Positions 42,863-51,999 are shown, numbered from the stretch's first letter. The stretch is DNA of 59,650 bases from Mycobacterium sp. GA-1285 (GCF_001499905.1 NZ_LQIS01000020.1:1-59650); one strand, 5' to 3'. Translations and numbers: made by a program. Notes: generated by a model from the sequence alone, not told the origin.

Positions 42863-44023
42863 CTATGGGCCCTCCCCGTGCTGTGTAGCCGTCCCCGGCG
42901 GGATCTCGAAGGGATCCGCGGCCTGACCTGACAGATTGGCCAAGGAGCCGGTCATGAAGTCAGGCGGGGTGATGATCTCGTGCATCCGCTTCATGTTGGG
43001 ATCCAGGCCCCACGACGTCGTGAAGACGGACTCACCGGTACGGCGCAGTGTCACGTCGAACGTCGTGTACACGTTGAGGTAGTCGCCGCGAACCGCATTC
43101 TTCAGATACTTGTAGTGGAACGGGAACGTCGGCAGGAGTTCGAGGTCCTTGATGATGTAGTCGGCGTTGTCATTGAAAGCCTTGACCACCGGATACAGAT
43201 CTCTGAAGTCCGCGGCGAAGTCATCCTTGGTCTGTTCGAGGATGCGTGAAGCCACAGTGGCGAACCGCTGCAGCGCGCCGAACGCGTCGACGATGTTGGC
43301 TCGGTTGTCGTTCAGGACCTTCAACGCCCCAGGGAGGCTGTCGAGCGTGCGCCCCAGCGAGTCCCTGCTGCTCGCAAGGATGCTCGAGAACCGGTTGATT
43401 CCCTCTGCCGCAGCGATGATCTCGCCCGTTTGGCGGTCGAGCGCACCCGTCAGCTCGCTCAGCCTGGGGATGAGGTCCGCGAAGGTGCCCTGCCGCCCGA
43501 CGACCGCGTTGTAGGTCTCCTCGGTGATGTCCTGCAGTGCACCGAGATTTCCCTTGTTCACCACGACGCCGAGCGAGGACAACACTTCTTCTGTGGTCGG
43601 ATACCGGCCGGTGCGATCCAGCGGAATGTGGGAGCCGTCCTTCAACTTGCCGACGCCGCGTACATCTTGCGGTTCGGCCAACTCGATGTGTTGCGAACCC
43701 AGTAGCGAGGTTTGGGCTACCTTCGCGGTTGCGTTCTCGGGAAGATCGACGTTGCCGTCCAACGCCAGCTCGACGGCGGCATAGAACGTGCCGTCGGAAC
43801 GCTGTACCGCATCGATACCGGACACGCTGCCGACCGTGACGTCGTCGACCATGACCGGGGAGTTCTGCGGCAACGTTGCGACATCGGGCAATTCGACGGT
43901 GATCTTGTAAGACCCTGCGCCGTGCCCCGCGGTGCCCGGCATGTTGAGCGAGTTCAGCCCGCCGAACGAGCATCCGGCCAGCAGTGCGGCCAACGACGAC
44001 AGCGCCAGCGTCCTCCGTATCAC
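42863..44023 (-). CDS. lprN: Mce4E lipoprotein (LprN)
   Basis: 386 residues with a lipoprotein signal (LALSSLAALLAGCS; lipobox Cys18), the MCE domain (about 38-118, YKITVELPDVATLPQNSPVMVDDVTVGSV) and helical MCE tail (to about 340). The lipid anchor is typical of the E subunit of mycobacterial Mce systems. The start overlaps the mce4D stop by 4 bp. Confidence 0.94.
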   Translation of the reverse strand: MIRRTLALSSLAALLAGCSFGGLNSLNMPGTAGHGAGSYKITVELPDVATLPQNSPVMVDDVTVGSVSGIDAVQRSDGTFYAAVELALDGNVDLPENATAKVAQTSLLGSQHIELAEPQDVRGVGKLKDGSHIPLDRTGRYPTTEEVLSSLGVVVNKGNLGALQDITEETYNAVVGRQGTFADLIPRLSELTGALDRQTGEIIAAAEGINRFSSILASSRDSLGRTLDSLPGALKVLNDNRANIVDAFGALQRFATVASRILEQTKDDFAADFRDLYPVVKAFNDNADYIIKDLELLPTFPFHYKYLKNAVRGDYLNVYTTFDVTLRRTGESVFTTSWGLDPNMKRMHEIITPPDFMTGSLANLSGQAADPFEIPPGTATQHGEGP

Positions 44024-45480
44024 GGTGCACCTCCCGAAGGCAGCGGTGCCGGCATGGGCACTGGCGCCACGGGTTCGTTCGGTTCCGCGGCCGGCCCCGG
44101 TTCCGGCGCATCGCCGGATGGCCCACCGGCATGCGAGACCGGAGGCGTCGGCTGGCCTGGGCCCCCCTGTGAAGTGGGGAGCGTGGATTCCGCAGTGGGC
44201 GGCGCGAACAGGGAGCTGAGGTCCATATCAGCCGACACCTGCGGTGGTGTCACACCCGGTGCGTTCTGCCACTGCAGATACGGAACCGGAGTTTCGGCCT
44301 TGGCCTCCGTGGCAGGAGTGTCGTAGATGATTTGACCCTTGTACGCGGTGATGCTGTTGATCGGATGAAACAGCAGCGGTGGGAAGTTCATCGCGATCCG
44401 CTTGAACACCGGACCCATCCGTTGGCGGCAGATTTCGGTGCGCTTGTAGTTGTCGGGTGTCGGCGCGGCTTCGAAGGCGCCGCCGCAGATGAACTGCACG
44501 GGGTTGGCGAAGTTGGGCAACGTCAGGAGGCCGCCCACGGTTCCCTGAGCCGGGTTGTAGATGTTGTAGAAGTTCGACAACCCGTTGGGAGTTATATGCA
44601 GAACCTGTTCGATGTCCTCGCTGCGTTCGGTCAGGATGCTGGTGAAGTCGGTTAGCTTGTTGACTTGTTCGATCAGCGCACTGTTGCTCTCGTTGAGGAA
44701 GCCGCGTACGTCGGAGAGCGCCTGATTGAGTGTGCCGAGCGTGTTGTCGAGATCGACTGTGCTCTCCGCCAGTACTTGCGAGACCGAGGCGACATGGTCC
44801 GAGAACTGCACGATCTGCTCGTTGCTGTTCGAGAGCGCATTGACGAGAACCTGCAGGTTGCGAATCGTCCCGAACAGGTCCGTGCGCGAGTCGCCGAGCC
44901 GGCCCGCGGTCTGCGACAGCTCCCGCAAAGCCTGGCGGAACGTGTCTCCGTTGCCGTCGAAGGTGTCCGCGGCCTGGTTCACGAGTGCACTCAACGGACC
45001 CTGCGCGGAACCGGGTTTCGGTCCGAGCTGCGCACTCAGCTGCGTCAACTGCTCCTTCACTTCGTCCCACTCGACGGGCACCGCGGTACGGTCCAAGCCG
45101 ATCTGGGCGCCGTCAGCAATCGTGGTGCCGCCCGTGTAGGCGGGCGTGAGCTGAACGAAACGGGCCGACACCAGGTTAGGCGCGATCACGAGTGCCTTCG
45201 CATCGGCGGGCACCTGTACGCCGTGGTCCAGCGTCATGGTGACCTTTACGTCGGTGGCTCGCGGTTCGATCGAGTCGATCGTCCCGACCGGCACTCCGAC
45301 GATCCGGACGTCGTCTCCAGGATAGAGCCCGACCGCAGAGCTGAAATACGCCGTCAGCTTGTTTCCGACGCGCGTAGGCCACACCAGGAACACCCCCACC
45401 GCCAGCGTGATCACCAACAGGGCCGCCAGTGTCGGCCGCACCCATCGGCGGCGGGTCAGAGACGAGGTCGCTTGCGTCAT
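44020..45480 (-). CDS. mce4D: Mce4D, sterol-import subunit
   Basis: 486 residues: TM (TLAALLVITLAVGVFLVW), MCE domain (about 35-115, TAYFSSAVGLYPGDDVRIVGVPVGTI), coiled helical region to about 380 and a Pro/Ala-rich tail of about 60 residues. It overlaps mce4C and lprN by 4 bp each, showing coupled translation. Confidence 0.93.
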   Translation of the reverse strand: MTQATSSLTRRRWVRPTLAALLVITLAVGVFLVWPTRVGNKLTAYFSSAVGLYPGDDVRIVGVPVGTIDSIEPRATDVKVTMTLDHGVQVPADAKALVIAPNLVSARFVQLTPAYTGGTTIADGAQIGLDRTAVPVEWDEVKEQLTQLSAQLGPKPGSAQGPLSALVNQAADTFDGNGDTFRQALRELSQTAGRLGDSRTDLFGTIRNLQVLVNALSNSNEQIVQFSDHVASVSQVLAESTVDLDNTLGTLNQALSDVRGFLNESNSALIEQVNKLTDFTSILTERSEDIEQVLHITPNGLSNFYNIYNPAQGTVGGLLTLPNFANPVQFICGGAFEAAPTPDNYKRTEICRQRMGPVFKRIAMNFPPLLFHPINSITAYKGQIIYDTPATEAKAETPVPYLQWQNAPGVTPPQVSADMDLSSLFAPPTAESTLPTSQGGPGQPTPPVSHAGGPSGDAPEPGPAAEPNEPVAPVPMPAPLPSGGAP

Positions 45481-46538
45481 GGGGACTTCGGCCTAATGAT
45501 CAGGCGCTCCGAGATGTATCCGCGAAGATAGTCGGCAAGGCTGTCGGGCAACTTGCCTGGCTGGAAGTAGAAGTCCAGCAACACCTCTGCCAGCGGCGCG
45601 GGCGGCAGGCCGTAGAGGTTGATCTGGAAACCGGGCCCGGACCCGACCACCTCGCCGAGCGCGGTGGCATACGGGGGTAGTCGCTTGAGCGCCTCGTTGA
45701 TGTGCTCGCGGCGCTCGAGCAGGTTGTCCAGGACCAGATTCAGCTTTTCGAGCGCGGGCCTGAACTCGCGCCGGTTGTCCGCGACGAATCCGGAGATCTG
45801 TTCGGACACATCGTCGATGCCCGCGATCAGGTTGCTCAGCGCCTGCCTCCGCTCATCCAGCGCGGCGAACAACATGTTGCCGTCGACGATCAGTTGGTTC
45901 ACCTGACCCGCTCGCTGTGCCAGGGTGTCGGAAACCCGCTTGGCATGTGCCAGTAGCTGATCGAGCGCCTCGTCCCTCTTGTTCAGGCTGCGTGACAGGT
46001 TGGCGACGCCGTCGAGCGCACCGCGCAGATGAGGGGTGGCTTCTCGCAGCGATTCGGTGAGCGTCTGCAGTGCCTGCTCGAACCGCGGCTTGTCCAGTTC
46101 GCTGACATTCTGTCCCAGATCCTGCAGCGCCGTGTTGAGCGTGTACGGAGTGGTGGTGCGACTCAACGGGATCGACGTCGCCTCGCCGCTGCCTTGAGGC
46201 GTGACCGCCAGGGACTTCTCGCCAAGCACCGTGTCGGTCTTGATGGCCACCATCGTCTGGTCACCGACCCTGATGTCGCGATCGACGGTGAAGGTCACCT
46301 TGGCGGTGTCACCGGCCAACTCGACGCCCGTCACGTTCCCCACACTGATACCCGAGACGTTGACCTCGTTGCCCGGCGTGATCCCGCCCGCGTCTGAGAA
46401 GAACGCTTCGTACGGCTTGCCCTGCGGAAAGAACGGCAAGCTGGAGTATCCGAACGACACCAGCACGAGGCAGACAATCAGGAAGATCCCGAAGATCCCG
46501 GTGCGCAAGGGGTTCGAGTCGTCAGCTCTAGTCGACAT
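45477..46538 (-). CDS. mce4C: Mce4C, sterol-import subunit
   Basis: About 353 residues, TM (TGIFGIFLIVCLVLVSFGYS), MCE domain (YEAFFSDAGGITPGNEVNVSGISVGNV), helical tail ending GYISERLIIRPKSP. The ATG of MSTRADDSNPLRTG (46538) is preferred; another at 46547 is three codons upstream. It overlaps the mce4B stop by 11 bp. Confidence 0.93.
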   Translation of the reverse strand: MSTRADDSNPLRTGIFGIFLIVCLVLVSFGYSSLPFFPQGKPYEAFFSDAGGITPGNEVNVSGISVGNVTGVELAGDTAKVTFTVDRDIRVGDQTMVAIKTDTVLGEKSLAVTPQGSGEATSIPLSRTTTPYTLNTALQDLGQNVSELDKPRFEQALQTLTESLREATPHLRGALDGVANLSRSLNKRDEALDQLLAHAKRVSDTLAQRAGQVNQLIVDGNMLFAALDERRQALSNLIAGIDDVSEQISGFVADNRREFRPALEKLNLVLDNLLERREHINEALKRLPPYATALGEVVGSGPGFQINLYGLPPAPLAEVLLDFYFQPGKLPDSLADYLRGYISERLIIRPKSP

Positions 46539-47565
46539 TGGGTGCACACCTGCCCTTCGACGGGTCCGGGGGTCCGCCCAGCGGAATCAGAATGTCGCTG
46601 CCCGCGGGGCCGTTGATCTTCAGGCGCGTCGAGCAGTAGAAGATGTTGAAGAACGAACCGTATGCGCCGAGCGCGTTGAGCCGCAGATAATTCTCGGCCA
46701 GCGGCTCGATCACCTTGTTGACGTCGGCCTTACGCTCGTCGAGGCGCTGGGCCAGCGGACGGACGTTCTCGATGACGCCCTGAATCGGGCGCCGTGACTG
46801 AGTGAGCATGTCGGTCAGATTGTTCTCGGCCGAAGCCAACGGAGGGATGGCTCCGGCGATCGGATCTCGGCCTTGCGCAAGGCCGGTGATGAGCTTCTGG
46901 AGTTGATCGACGCTGGCGTTGAACTGTTCGCCCTTTTCGTCGACGGTGGCGAGCACGGTGTTCAGGTTATTGATGACATCGCCGATCAACTGGTCACGGG
47001 CCGCGAGGTTCTGGGTGAATGCGCTCGTCGTCGAGAGCAGATTCGACAGGGCGCCGCCCTCACCCTGCAACAGTTCGATCACCGCACTGCTGACCTCGTT
47101 GACCTTCTGCCCGTCGAGGCCTTTGAGTACCGGGCGCAGCCCACCGAGCAGGGCGTCGAGGTCCAGAGCCGGTTGCGTGTTCTGCAGGGGAATGGTGCTG
47201 CCTGCCGGCAGCTTGCGCAATTCACCGGGGCCCGAGGTGATCTCGAGATACCGGTCGCCGACCAGGTTCTCGTAGCGCACCACCGCGCGCGTCGACGTGT
47301 ATAGCTGGTAACGCCGGTCGAGATCGAAGGCGACATCGACGGTGTTGTCGGGGTTGAGCTTCAGACCCTTCACGGTGCCGACGGGAACACCCGCGATCCG
47401 GACATCCTGACCGGCCTTGAGCCGCGATGCATCGGTGAACGTCGCGTGGTAACCCTTCTCCGACGTGAACCGGAACTCGCCGAAGACCACGACGAGCATG
47501 GCCGCGACCAACACCATCACCACGGTGAAGATGCTGACGTAGAGCAACGTCTTGTCGCCGCGCAT
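46528..47565 (-). CDS. mce4B: Mce4B, sterol-import subunit
   Basis: 345 residues, TM (LLYVSIFTVVMVLVAAMLVVVFG), MCE domain (YHATFTDASRLKAGQDVRIAGVPVGTV) and helical tail with a Cys-containing end (NIFYCSTRLKINGPAGSD). The ATG follows directly on the TAA of a micro-ORF that bridges from the mce4A stop. Confidence 0.93.
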   Translation of the reverse strand: MRGDKTLLYVSIFTVVMVLVAAMLVVVFGEFRFTSEKGYHATFTDASRLKAGQDVRIAGVPVGTVKGLKLNPDNTVDVAFDLDRRYQLYTSTRAVVRYENLVGDRYLEITSGPGELRKLPAGSTIPLQNTQPALDLDALLGGLRPVLKGLDGQKVNEVSSAVIELLQGEGGALSNLLSTTSAFTQNLAARDQLIGDVINNLNTVLATVDEKGEQFNASVDQLQKLITGLAQGRDPIAGAIPPLASAENNLTDMLTQSRRPIQGVIENVRPLAQRLDERKADVNKVIEPLAENYLRLNALGAYGSFFNIFYCSTRLKINGPAGSDILIPLGGPPDPSKGRCAPNVD

Positions 47566-47600
47566 TTATCCTCGGCTCCTCGCGCAAGCGCTCGTCATCA
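47566..47600 (-). repeat. MIRU-like repeat and 10-codon micro-ORF between mce4A and mce4B
   Basis: The whole 32-bp gap is one copy of the repeat also found after phoP. The mce4A stop reads TGATG, and its ATG opens MTSACARSRG, which stops in TAA immediately before the mce4B ATG. It shares the core AGCGCTTGCGCGA with the phoP-phoR copies. It could pass ribosomes from mce4A to mce4B. Confidence 0.6.
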
Positions 47601-48797
47601 GAAGTCGTCCCTTTCCGCGAATGCCCCGTTGAACAACCACTGCAGCGTCGACGGAGCGTCGAACTGCAACTCGGTGTTCGGCTGGTAGGGCACATAGGCG
47701 TTATCGGTCACGAGGAAAGGTGAGCGGTACCAGGATCCGCCGAACTGCTTGCTCGGAACGTCCGGTAGGCCACGGCAATTCGGGCCGCCTGTTGCGTTGA
47801 CGACCGGCAGGCTCTCCGGATATGTGTACGCCGGCGAACCGGGCAGGAAGTTCGATGCGACGAACAGGCCCGGCCGGATGCCGCCGATGACGGGGGCGAA
47901 CCGGTCTATCGCCAGCGCAGTGCCCTTGAACAGGCAGCCGAACTCCGGCGAGTAATCAGCTGCCACCTTCAGCGGCGCCCGCAGGCGTTGAATGGCCGCA
48001 ATGTAGTCGTTCTCCGCCGGTTCGAGGGTCGCGGTTCCGTTGTTGGCAAGGCCTGTCGCGGCCAGCAGGGTGGCGTTGAGGTTGCCCTGCTCATCGACGA
48101 TCGTGTCGCTGATGGTGGGCGCGTTGTCGAGGATGCGCGCCAAGTCCGGACCGGCGTCACCGTAGATGTTGGCCACAACCGCGGTCTTCTGCAGATCCTG
48201 TTCCAGTGTCGGCAGCTTCGGGTTCAACTGCTGCAGGTAGTAGTTGAGGCCGGACAGCATCGCGCCGACATCTTCGCCATTGCCGCGCAGGCCCTCGGCG
48301 ACTGCACTCAGCGTGGCGTTCAGGTTGATCGGATCGATCTTCTCCAGCACGTTGGTCAACGTCTGGAACAGCGTGTTGACCTCGAGTTGGACGTCCTTCG
48401 CAGCCACCGTGGCCCCTGGCTTCAGCTGCCCGACCGGCTCATCGGGCGGAAGGAACTCCACCGCCTTGGCACCGAAAACCGTTGTGCTGGCAATGCGTAC
48501 GACCGCATTAGCCGGAATGAAGCGCATCTCGCCGCGGTCGATGGCCAGCGTCAACTTCGCCTCGTCACCGGCATATTCGATGGACTTCACTTCGCCGATC
48601 TGCACGCCCCGGTACTTGACCTTCGCGTCGCGCTCCATCACCAGACCGGCGCGCGGAGAGGTCACGGTCACCGAGTCCACCGGGGTGAACGCCGCCGTGT
48701 ACGCCAAGTAGGTGAACACGGTGGCAGCCACGAGCAGGGCCGTGAGGATCGCAGCAGCGATCCTCACGTGGCTGCGGTTCGCCTCGGTGTCTGCCAT
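47598..48797 (-). CDS. mce4A: Mce4A, sterol-import subunit
   Basis: 399 residues. TM (IAAAILTALLVAATVFTYLAY), MCE domain (about 36-118, VTSPRAGLVMERDAKVKYRGVQIGEVKSIEY), helical tail, and C-terminal FGGSWYRSPFLVTDNAYVPYQ. The ATG of MADTEANRSH has GGGGAGAAG upstream; the long extension to 49013 is shadow of yrbE4B. In M. tuberculosis Mce4A contributes to cholesterol uptake. The stop codon lies in the repeat. Confidence 0.94.
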   Translation of the reverse strand: MADTEANRSHVRIAAAILTALLVAATVFTYLAYTAAFTPVDSVTVTSPRAGLVMERDAKVKYRGVQIGEVKSIEYAGDEAKLTLAIDRGEMRFIPANAVVRIASTTVFGAKAVEFLPPDEPVGQLKPGATVAAKDVQLEVNTLFQTLTNVLEKIDPINLNATLSAVAEGLRGNGEDVGAMLSGLNYYLQQLNPKLPTLEQDLQKTAVVANIYGDAGPDLARILDNAPTISDTIVDEQGNLNATLLAATGLANNGTATLEPAENDYIAAIQRLRAPLKVAADYSPEFGCLFKGTALAIDRFAPVIGGIRPGLFVASNFLPGSPAYTYPESLPVVNATGGPNCRGLPDVPSKQFGGSWYRSPFLVTDNAYVPYQPNTELQFDAPSTLQWLFNGAFAERDDF

Positions 48798-48805
48798 CTT
48801 CTCCC

Positions 48806-49648
48806 CTATCCAGAGAGGTTGAAGTTGCCGGACGCACCGTAAACGGCGAGTGAGATGAACAGGGTGATGGTGACGACGACGATCAAGGAGGTCCGCACCG
48901 CTTGGCCGACCGCGATGCCGACGCCGACCGGTCCGCCGGAAGCGTTGTACCCGTAGTAGGTGTGCACCAGCATGACCGCGATCGCCATGACGATCGCCTG
49001 GAGGAAGGACCACAGCAGATCGGTGGGGACCAGGAAGGTGCTGAAGTAGTGGTCGTACAGCCCGGACGATTGGTTGTTGATGAACACCGTGGTGAATCGC
49101 GCGGCGAAGAAAGCGGCCAACACCGACAGTGAATACAGCGGGATGATCGCGACCATGCCGGCCATCAGGCGGGTCGAGACCAGATAGGACACCGAGTGCA
49201 CCGCCATCGCTTCGACGGCGTCGATCTCCTCGGCCACCCGCATGGCCCCGAGTTGTGCGGTGGTGCCTGCGCCGATTGTGGCCGCCAGCGCGATGCCCGC
49301 GATCACCGGCGCGACGATGCGGACGTTGAGGAAGGCCGACAAGAAGCCGGTCAGCGCCTCGATGCCGATATTGCCCAGCGACGAGTAACCCTGCACTGCG
49401 ATGACCCCGCCCGACGCGAGGGTCAGGAACGCCGCCACGCCGACGGTGCCACCGATCATCACCAGGGCGCCTGTGCCCATGGTCATCTCAGCGATGTTGC
49501 GGACCGTCTCCGTGCGGTACCGACGGACCGCGTTGGGCAGATAGCGAATCGTCTCGCCATAGAACAGAGCTTGTTCACCGATAGTGTCGACGGCTTTCGG
49601 GAAGCCGCTGAAGAAGCGGCGAAACCGGACAGTGACGTCGTAGCTCAT
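48806..49648 (-). CDS. yrbE4B: YrbE4B permease subunit
   Basis: 280 residues with about five to six TM helices of the MlaE/YrbE permease family, including the cytoplasmic signature AQLGAMRVAEEIDAVEAMAVH. The ATG (MSYDVTVRFRRFFSGF) overlaps the yrbE4A stop (ATGA). With YrbE4A it forms the inner-membrane channel energised by an MceG-type ATPase, whose gene is not in the window. Confidence 0.95.
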   Translation of the reverse strand: MSYDVTVRFRRFFSGFPKAVDTIGEQALFYGETIRYLPNAVRRYRTETVRNIAEMTMGTGALVMIGGTVGVAAFLTLASGGVIAVQGYSSLGNIGIEALTGFLSAFLNVRIVAPVIAGIALAATIGAGTTAQLGAMRVAEEIDAVEAMAVHSVSYLVSTRLMAGMVAIIPLYSLSVLAAFFAARFTTVFINNQSSGLYDHYFSTFLVPTDLLWSFLQAIVMAIAVMLVHTYYGYNASGGPVGVGIAVGQAVRTSLIVVVTITLFISLAVYGASGNFNLSG

Positions 49649-50409
49649 CGGACGAGCACTCTCACGCCGATGGCGGTCATGATCACGTTGATCACGAACA
49701 AGCAGATGAAGGCATATACGACCGTTTCGTTGACCGCAATACCGACACCCTTGGGGCCACCTTGAACCGTCAAGCCGCGGTAGCACCCGACCAAGCCGGC
49801 CACGACTCCGAAAAGAAGAGCCTTGATCTCGGCCATGACGAGTTCACCGAGACCCGTCAGCACCGTCAGCCCGTTGATGAATGCGCCTGGGTTGACGCCT
49901 TGAAGGAAAACCGAGAACACGTAGCCACCTGACAACCCGATCAGGCAGACCAAACCGTTCAGCAGCAATGCGACGAACGTCGACGCCAGCACCCGGGGAA
50001 CCACGAGCCGTTGGATCGGGTCGATGCCTAGCACGCGCATTGCGTCGATCTCCTCGCGGATGGTGCGCGCACCCAGGTCGGCGCAGATGGCGGTCGCGCC
50101 GGCGCCCGCCACCACCAGCACGGTCACCACCGGTCCGAGTTGGGTGATGGTCCCGAAAGCGGTGCCTGCGCCGGACAGGTCGGCGGCCCCGATTTCGCGA
50201 AGAAGGATGTTGAGGGTGAACGCGACCAGCACCGTGAACGGAATGGCGACCAACAAGGTCGGCACCAGCGACACGCGCGCGATCATCCAGGTCTGGTCCA
50301 GGAATTCCCGAAACTGGAATGGGCGGCGAAAGGTCTTGGCGAACGTGTCAAAGGACATCTCGACGAACCCGCCCACGGCCCGAGCCGGTGCCGCGAGCTG
50401 TTCGATCAA
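49645..50409 (-). CDS. yrbE4A: YrbE4A permease subunit
   Basis: 254 residues starting at TTG (MIEQLAAPARAVGG) with GGAGCAAAGG upstream. The MlaE-family core includes ADLGARTIREEIDAMRVLGIDPIQRLVVPRVLA. The sequence is nearly the M. tuberculosis Rv3501c protein, of the same length. It is the first gene of the ten-gene operon; a KstR-overlapped promoter lies upstream. Confidence 0.95.
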   Translation of the reverse strand: MIEQLAAPARAVGGFVEMSFDTFAKTFRRPFQFREFLDQTWMIARVSLVPTLLVAIPFTVLVAFTLNILLREIGAADLSGAGTAFGTITQLGPVVTVLVVAGAGATAICADLGARTIREEIDAMRVLGIDPIQRLVVPRVLASTFVALLLNGLVCLIGLSGGYVFSVFLQGVNPGAFINGLTVLTGLGELVMAEIKALLFGVVAGLVGCYRGLTVQGGPKGVGIAVNETVVYAFICLFVINVIMTAIGVRVLVR

Positions 50410-50532
50410 CCTTTGCTCCGTTCTCGGGCGGCGGGATGTCCGACGCGTAGTCTTCGTGGCGAAGAGGCGAAATACATTGTCACCGCGGACTTCCCACCCC
50501 TCGGCTAAGCGTTGCTCTCGGTGAGCCGGATC

Positions 50533-50562
50533 ATACTAACTAGAACACGTTCGGAGTGTCAA
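50533..50562 (-). promoter_or_regulatory. mce4 promoter with KstR operator in its spacer
   Basis: The minus strand reads TTGACA (50562-50557), an 18-base spacer and TAGTAT (50538-50533). The KstR-like site TAGAACACGTTCGG (plus strand, 50541-50554) lies wholly inside the spacer, so repressor and RNA polymerase cannot bind together. The leader to the yrbE4A TTG would be about 115 nt. Confidence 0.75.
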
Positions 50563-50628
50563 AGCTCTAAAAATGGAGTCATATTGTGATTTTTGCGCTG
50601 GTCAGAGCCGGTGTGACCCAGCTCATTC

Positions 50629-50642
50629 TAGAACGTGTTCTA
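50629..50642 (-). promoter_or_regulatory. Second KstR operator upstream of mce4
   Basis: TAGAACGTGTTCTA is a full match to TnnAACnnGTTnnA and palindromic except for the central two bases. It lies 30 bp past the hsd4A stop and 88 bp upstream of the promoter-embedded site, so looping or a second promoter is possible. Apart from these sites the 262-bp gap (50410-50671) holds only AT-richer sequence. Confidence 0.85.
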
Positions 50643-50671
50643 GTACAGCTCAGCCGTAACGACCGAGACGG

Positions 50672-51598
50672 TCAGTCTTGCTGGTTCATCAGTCCGGTGG
50701 CCGAGAAACACTTCTGCGGATCGCGTCCAGCAAAGTACTCCTGAAGGGTTTCGGACAGCTTCGAAGGGTCCCAGGCATCGGATTCGGCGCTGAATTGCGC
50801 CTCGACCGTCGGCGCTGCCACCAGTGTCACCGTTGGACCATAGACGATGAAGAGCTGACCGTTGACCCCTTCGGCCGCCGGGGAGGCCAGGAAACGCACC
50901 AGGTTCACGACATGCTCGGGCGACAACGGGTCGATCTGGCCTTCCGCCAACTCCGGCGCTTCGCCGAACACGTCGGCGGTCATCGCGGTGCGGGCCCGGG
51001 GCGCGATGGCGTTGGCCCGCACGCCGTAGCGCTCCAGCGCCCGGGCCATCGACAGCGTCAACGCCGTGATCCCGGCCTTGGCGGCGCCGTAGTTGGCCTG
51101 CCCGACCGGTCCCACCAGCCCGGCTTCGGACGAGGTGTTGATGACCCGGCCGTAGACCTGGCCAGCCCCATCTGCCGCGTTCTCCTTCGCTTTCGCGCGC
51201 CAGTAGGTGGCGGCGTTGCGGGTCAGCAGGAAGTGCCCGCGCAGGTGCACGGCGATCACCGCATCCCAGTCCTCGTCGGACATGTTGAACAGCATGCGGT
51301 CGCGGGTGATGCCGGCGTTGTTGACGACGATGCCCAGGCCGCCGAGTCCGTCGGCCGTTTCCACCAGTTCGTCGGCAGTCGAGCGCTCGCTGATGTCCCC
51401 CGCCACCGCCACGCCCTTGGCGCCTGCCGCGGAGATCTCGTCCAGCACGTCGGACTTGTCGAGCGCGGCGGCGATGTCGTTCACGACGATGGTCGCTCCG
51501 GCCCGGGCCAGGCCGATGGCCTCGGCGCGTCCCAGCCCTGCCGCCGCGCCGGTCACCACCGCCACGCGGCCGGACAGGTCGTTGGGGTCTGTACTCAT
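50672..51598 (-). CDS. hsd4A: Hydroxysteroid/hydroxyacyl-CoA dehydrogenase Hsd4A (SDR)
   Basis: 308 residues. Cofactor motif TGAAAGLGRAEAIG, NNAGITRD, catalytic Ser in INTSSEAGL and Tyr-x-x-x-Lys in ANYGAAKAG; a C-terminal extension (SDAWDPSKLSETLQEYFAG) is typical of multifunctional-enzyme-type SDRs. The M. tuberculosis counterpart Rv3502c acts on 17-beta-hydroxysteroids and side-chain 3-hydroxyacyl-CoA. The ATG of MSTDPNDLSG has GAGGAG upstream. It lies between fdxD and mce4 on the same strand. Confidence 0.92.
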   Translation of the reverse strand: MSTDPNDLSGRVAVVTGAAAGLGRAEAIGLARAGATIVVNDIAAALDKSDVLDEISAAGAKGVAVAGDISERSTADELVETADGLGGLGIVVNNAGITRDRMLFNMSDEDWDAVIAVHLRGHFLLTRNAATYWRAKAKENAADGAGQVYGRVINTSSEAGLVGPVGQANYGAAKAGITALTLSMARALERYGVRANAIAPRARTAMTADVFGEAPELAEGQIDPLSPEHVVNLVRFLASPAAEGVNGQLFIVYGPTVTLVAAPTVEAQFSAESDAWDPSKLSETLQEYFAGRDPQKCFSATGLMNQQD

Positions 51599-51662
51599 GC
51601 CACTCCTCGGATGGGTGGTACCCCCACGGATGCCCGCGTGGGTCGACAATTTATGAATACCT

Positions 51663-51854
51663 CTAGTCTCTGCGAAGCAACGCCGCTCTCGGGCACTCCG
51701 CGATGGACTGCTCGGCCAGATCCTCCTGGTCGGCGGGCACCGGGTCGAGCTTGACCACCGCGTAATCGTCGTCGTCGAGATCGAACAGGTCGGGCGCGAT
51801 TCCCACGCAAACCGCGTTGCCCTCGCACCGGTCCCGGTCCACTTCCACCCTCAT
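51663..51854 (-). CDS. fdxD: Ferredoxin FdxD
   Basis: 63 residues with MRVEVDRDRCEGNAVCVGIAP and a later ECPRAAL, the three-Cys pattern of [3Fe-4S] P450-partner ferredoxins (C-x5-C...CP). AGGAGG precedes the ATG. It is the Rv3503c counterpart and likely donates electrons to the sterol P450s or other oxygenases. Same strand as hsd4A, with a 64-bp gap. Confidence 0.92.
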   Translation of the reverse strand: MRVEVDRDRCEGNAVCVGIAPDLFDLDDDDYAVVKLDPVPADQEDLAEQSIAECPRAALLRRD

Positions 51855-51917
51855 CACAACCTCCTCGCGGTCAAAGCTGCTCCGAGCCCAGTGTGGCACC
51901 GGCCTGGACCCCAAGAC

Positions 51918-51931
51918 TAGAACGTGTTACA
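51918..51931. promoter_or_regulatory. KstR operator between fdxD and fadE26
   Basis: TAGAACGTGTTACA matches TnnAACnnGTTnnA exactly. It lies in the divergent gap, 63 bp from the fdxD ATG and 68 bp from the fadE26 ATG, and can repress both directions. A TAGTCT hexamer (51919-51914, minus strand) beside it may be the fdxD -10. Confidence 0.85.
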
Positions 51932-51999
51932 ACCGGGAGTGAATCGGGGCTGGCTCCCGGTATGCCACTTCGTGCCTCTAGAGAAGTTAGGACAAGGCG

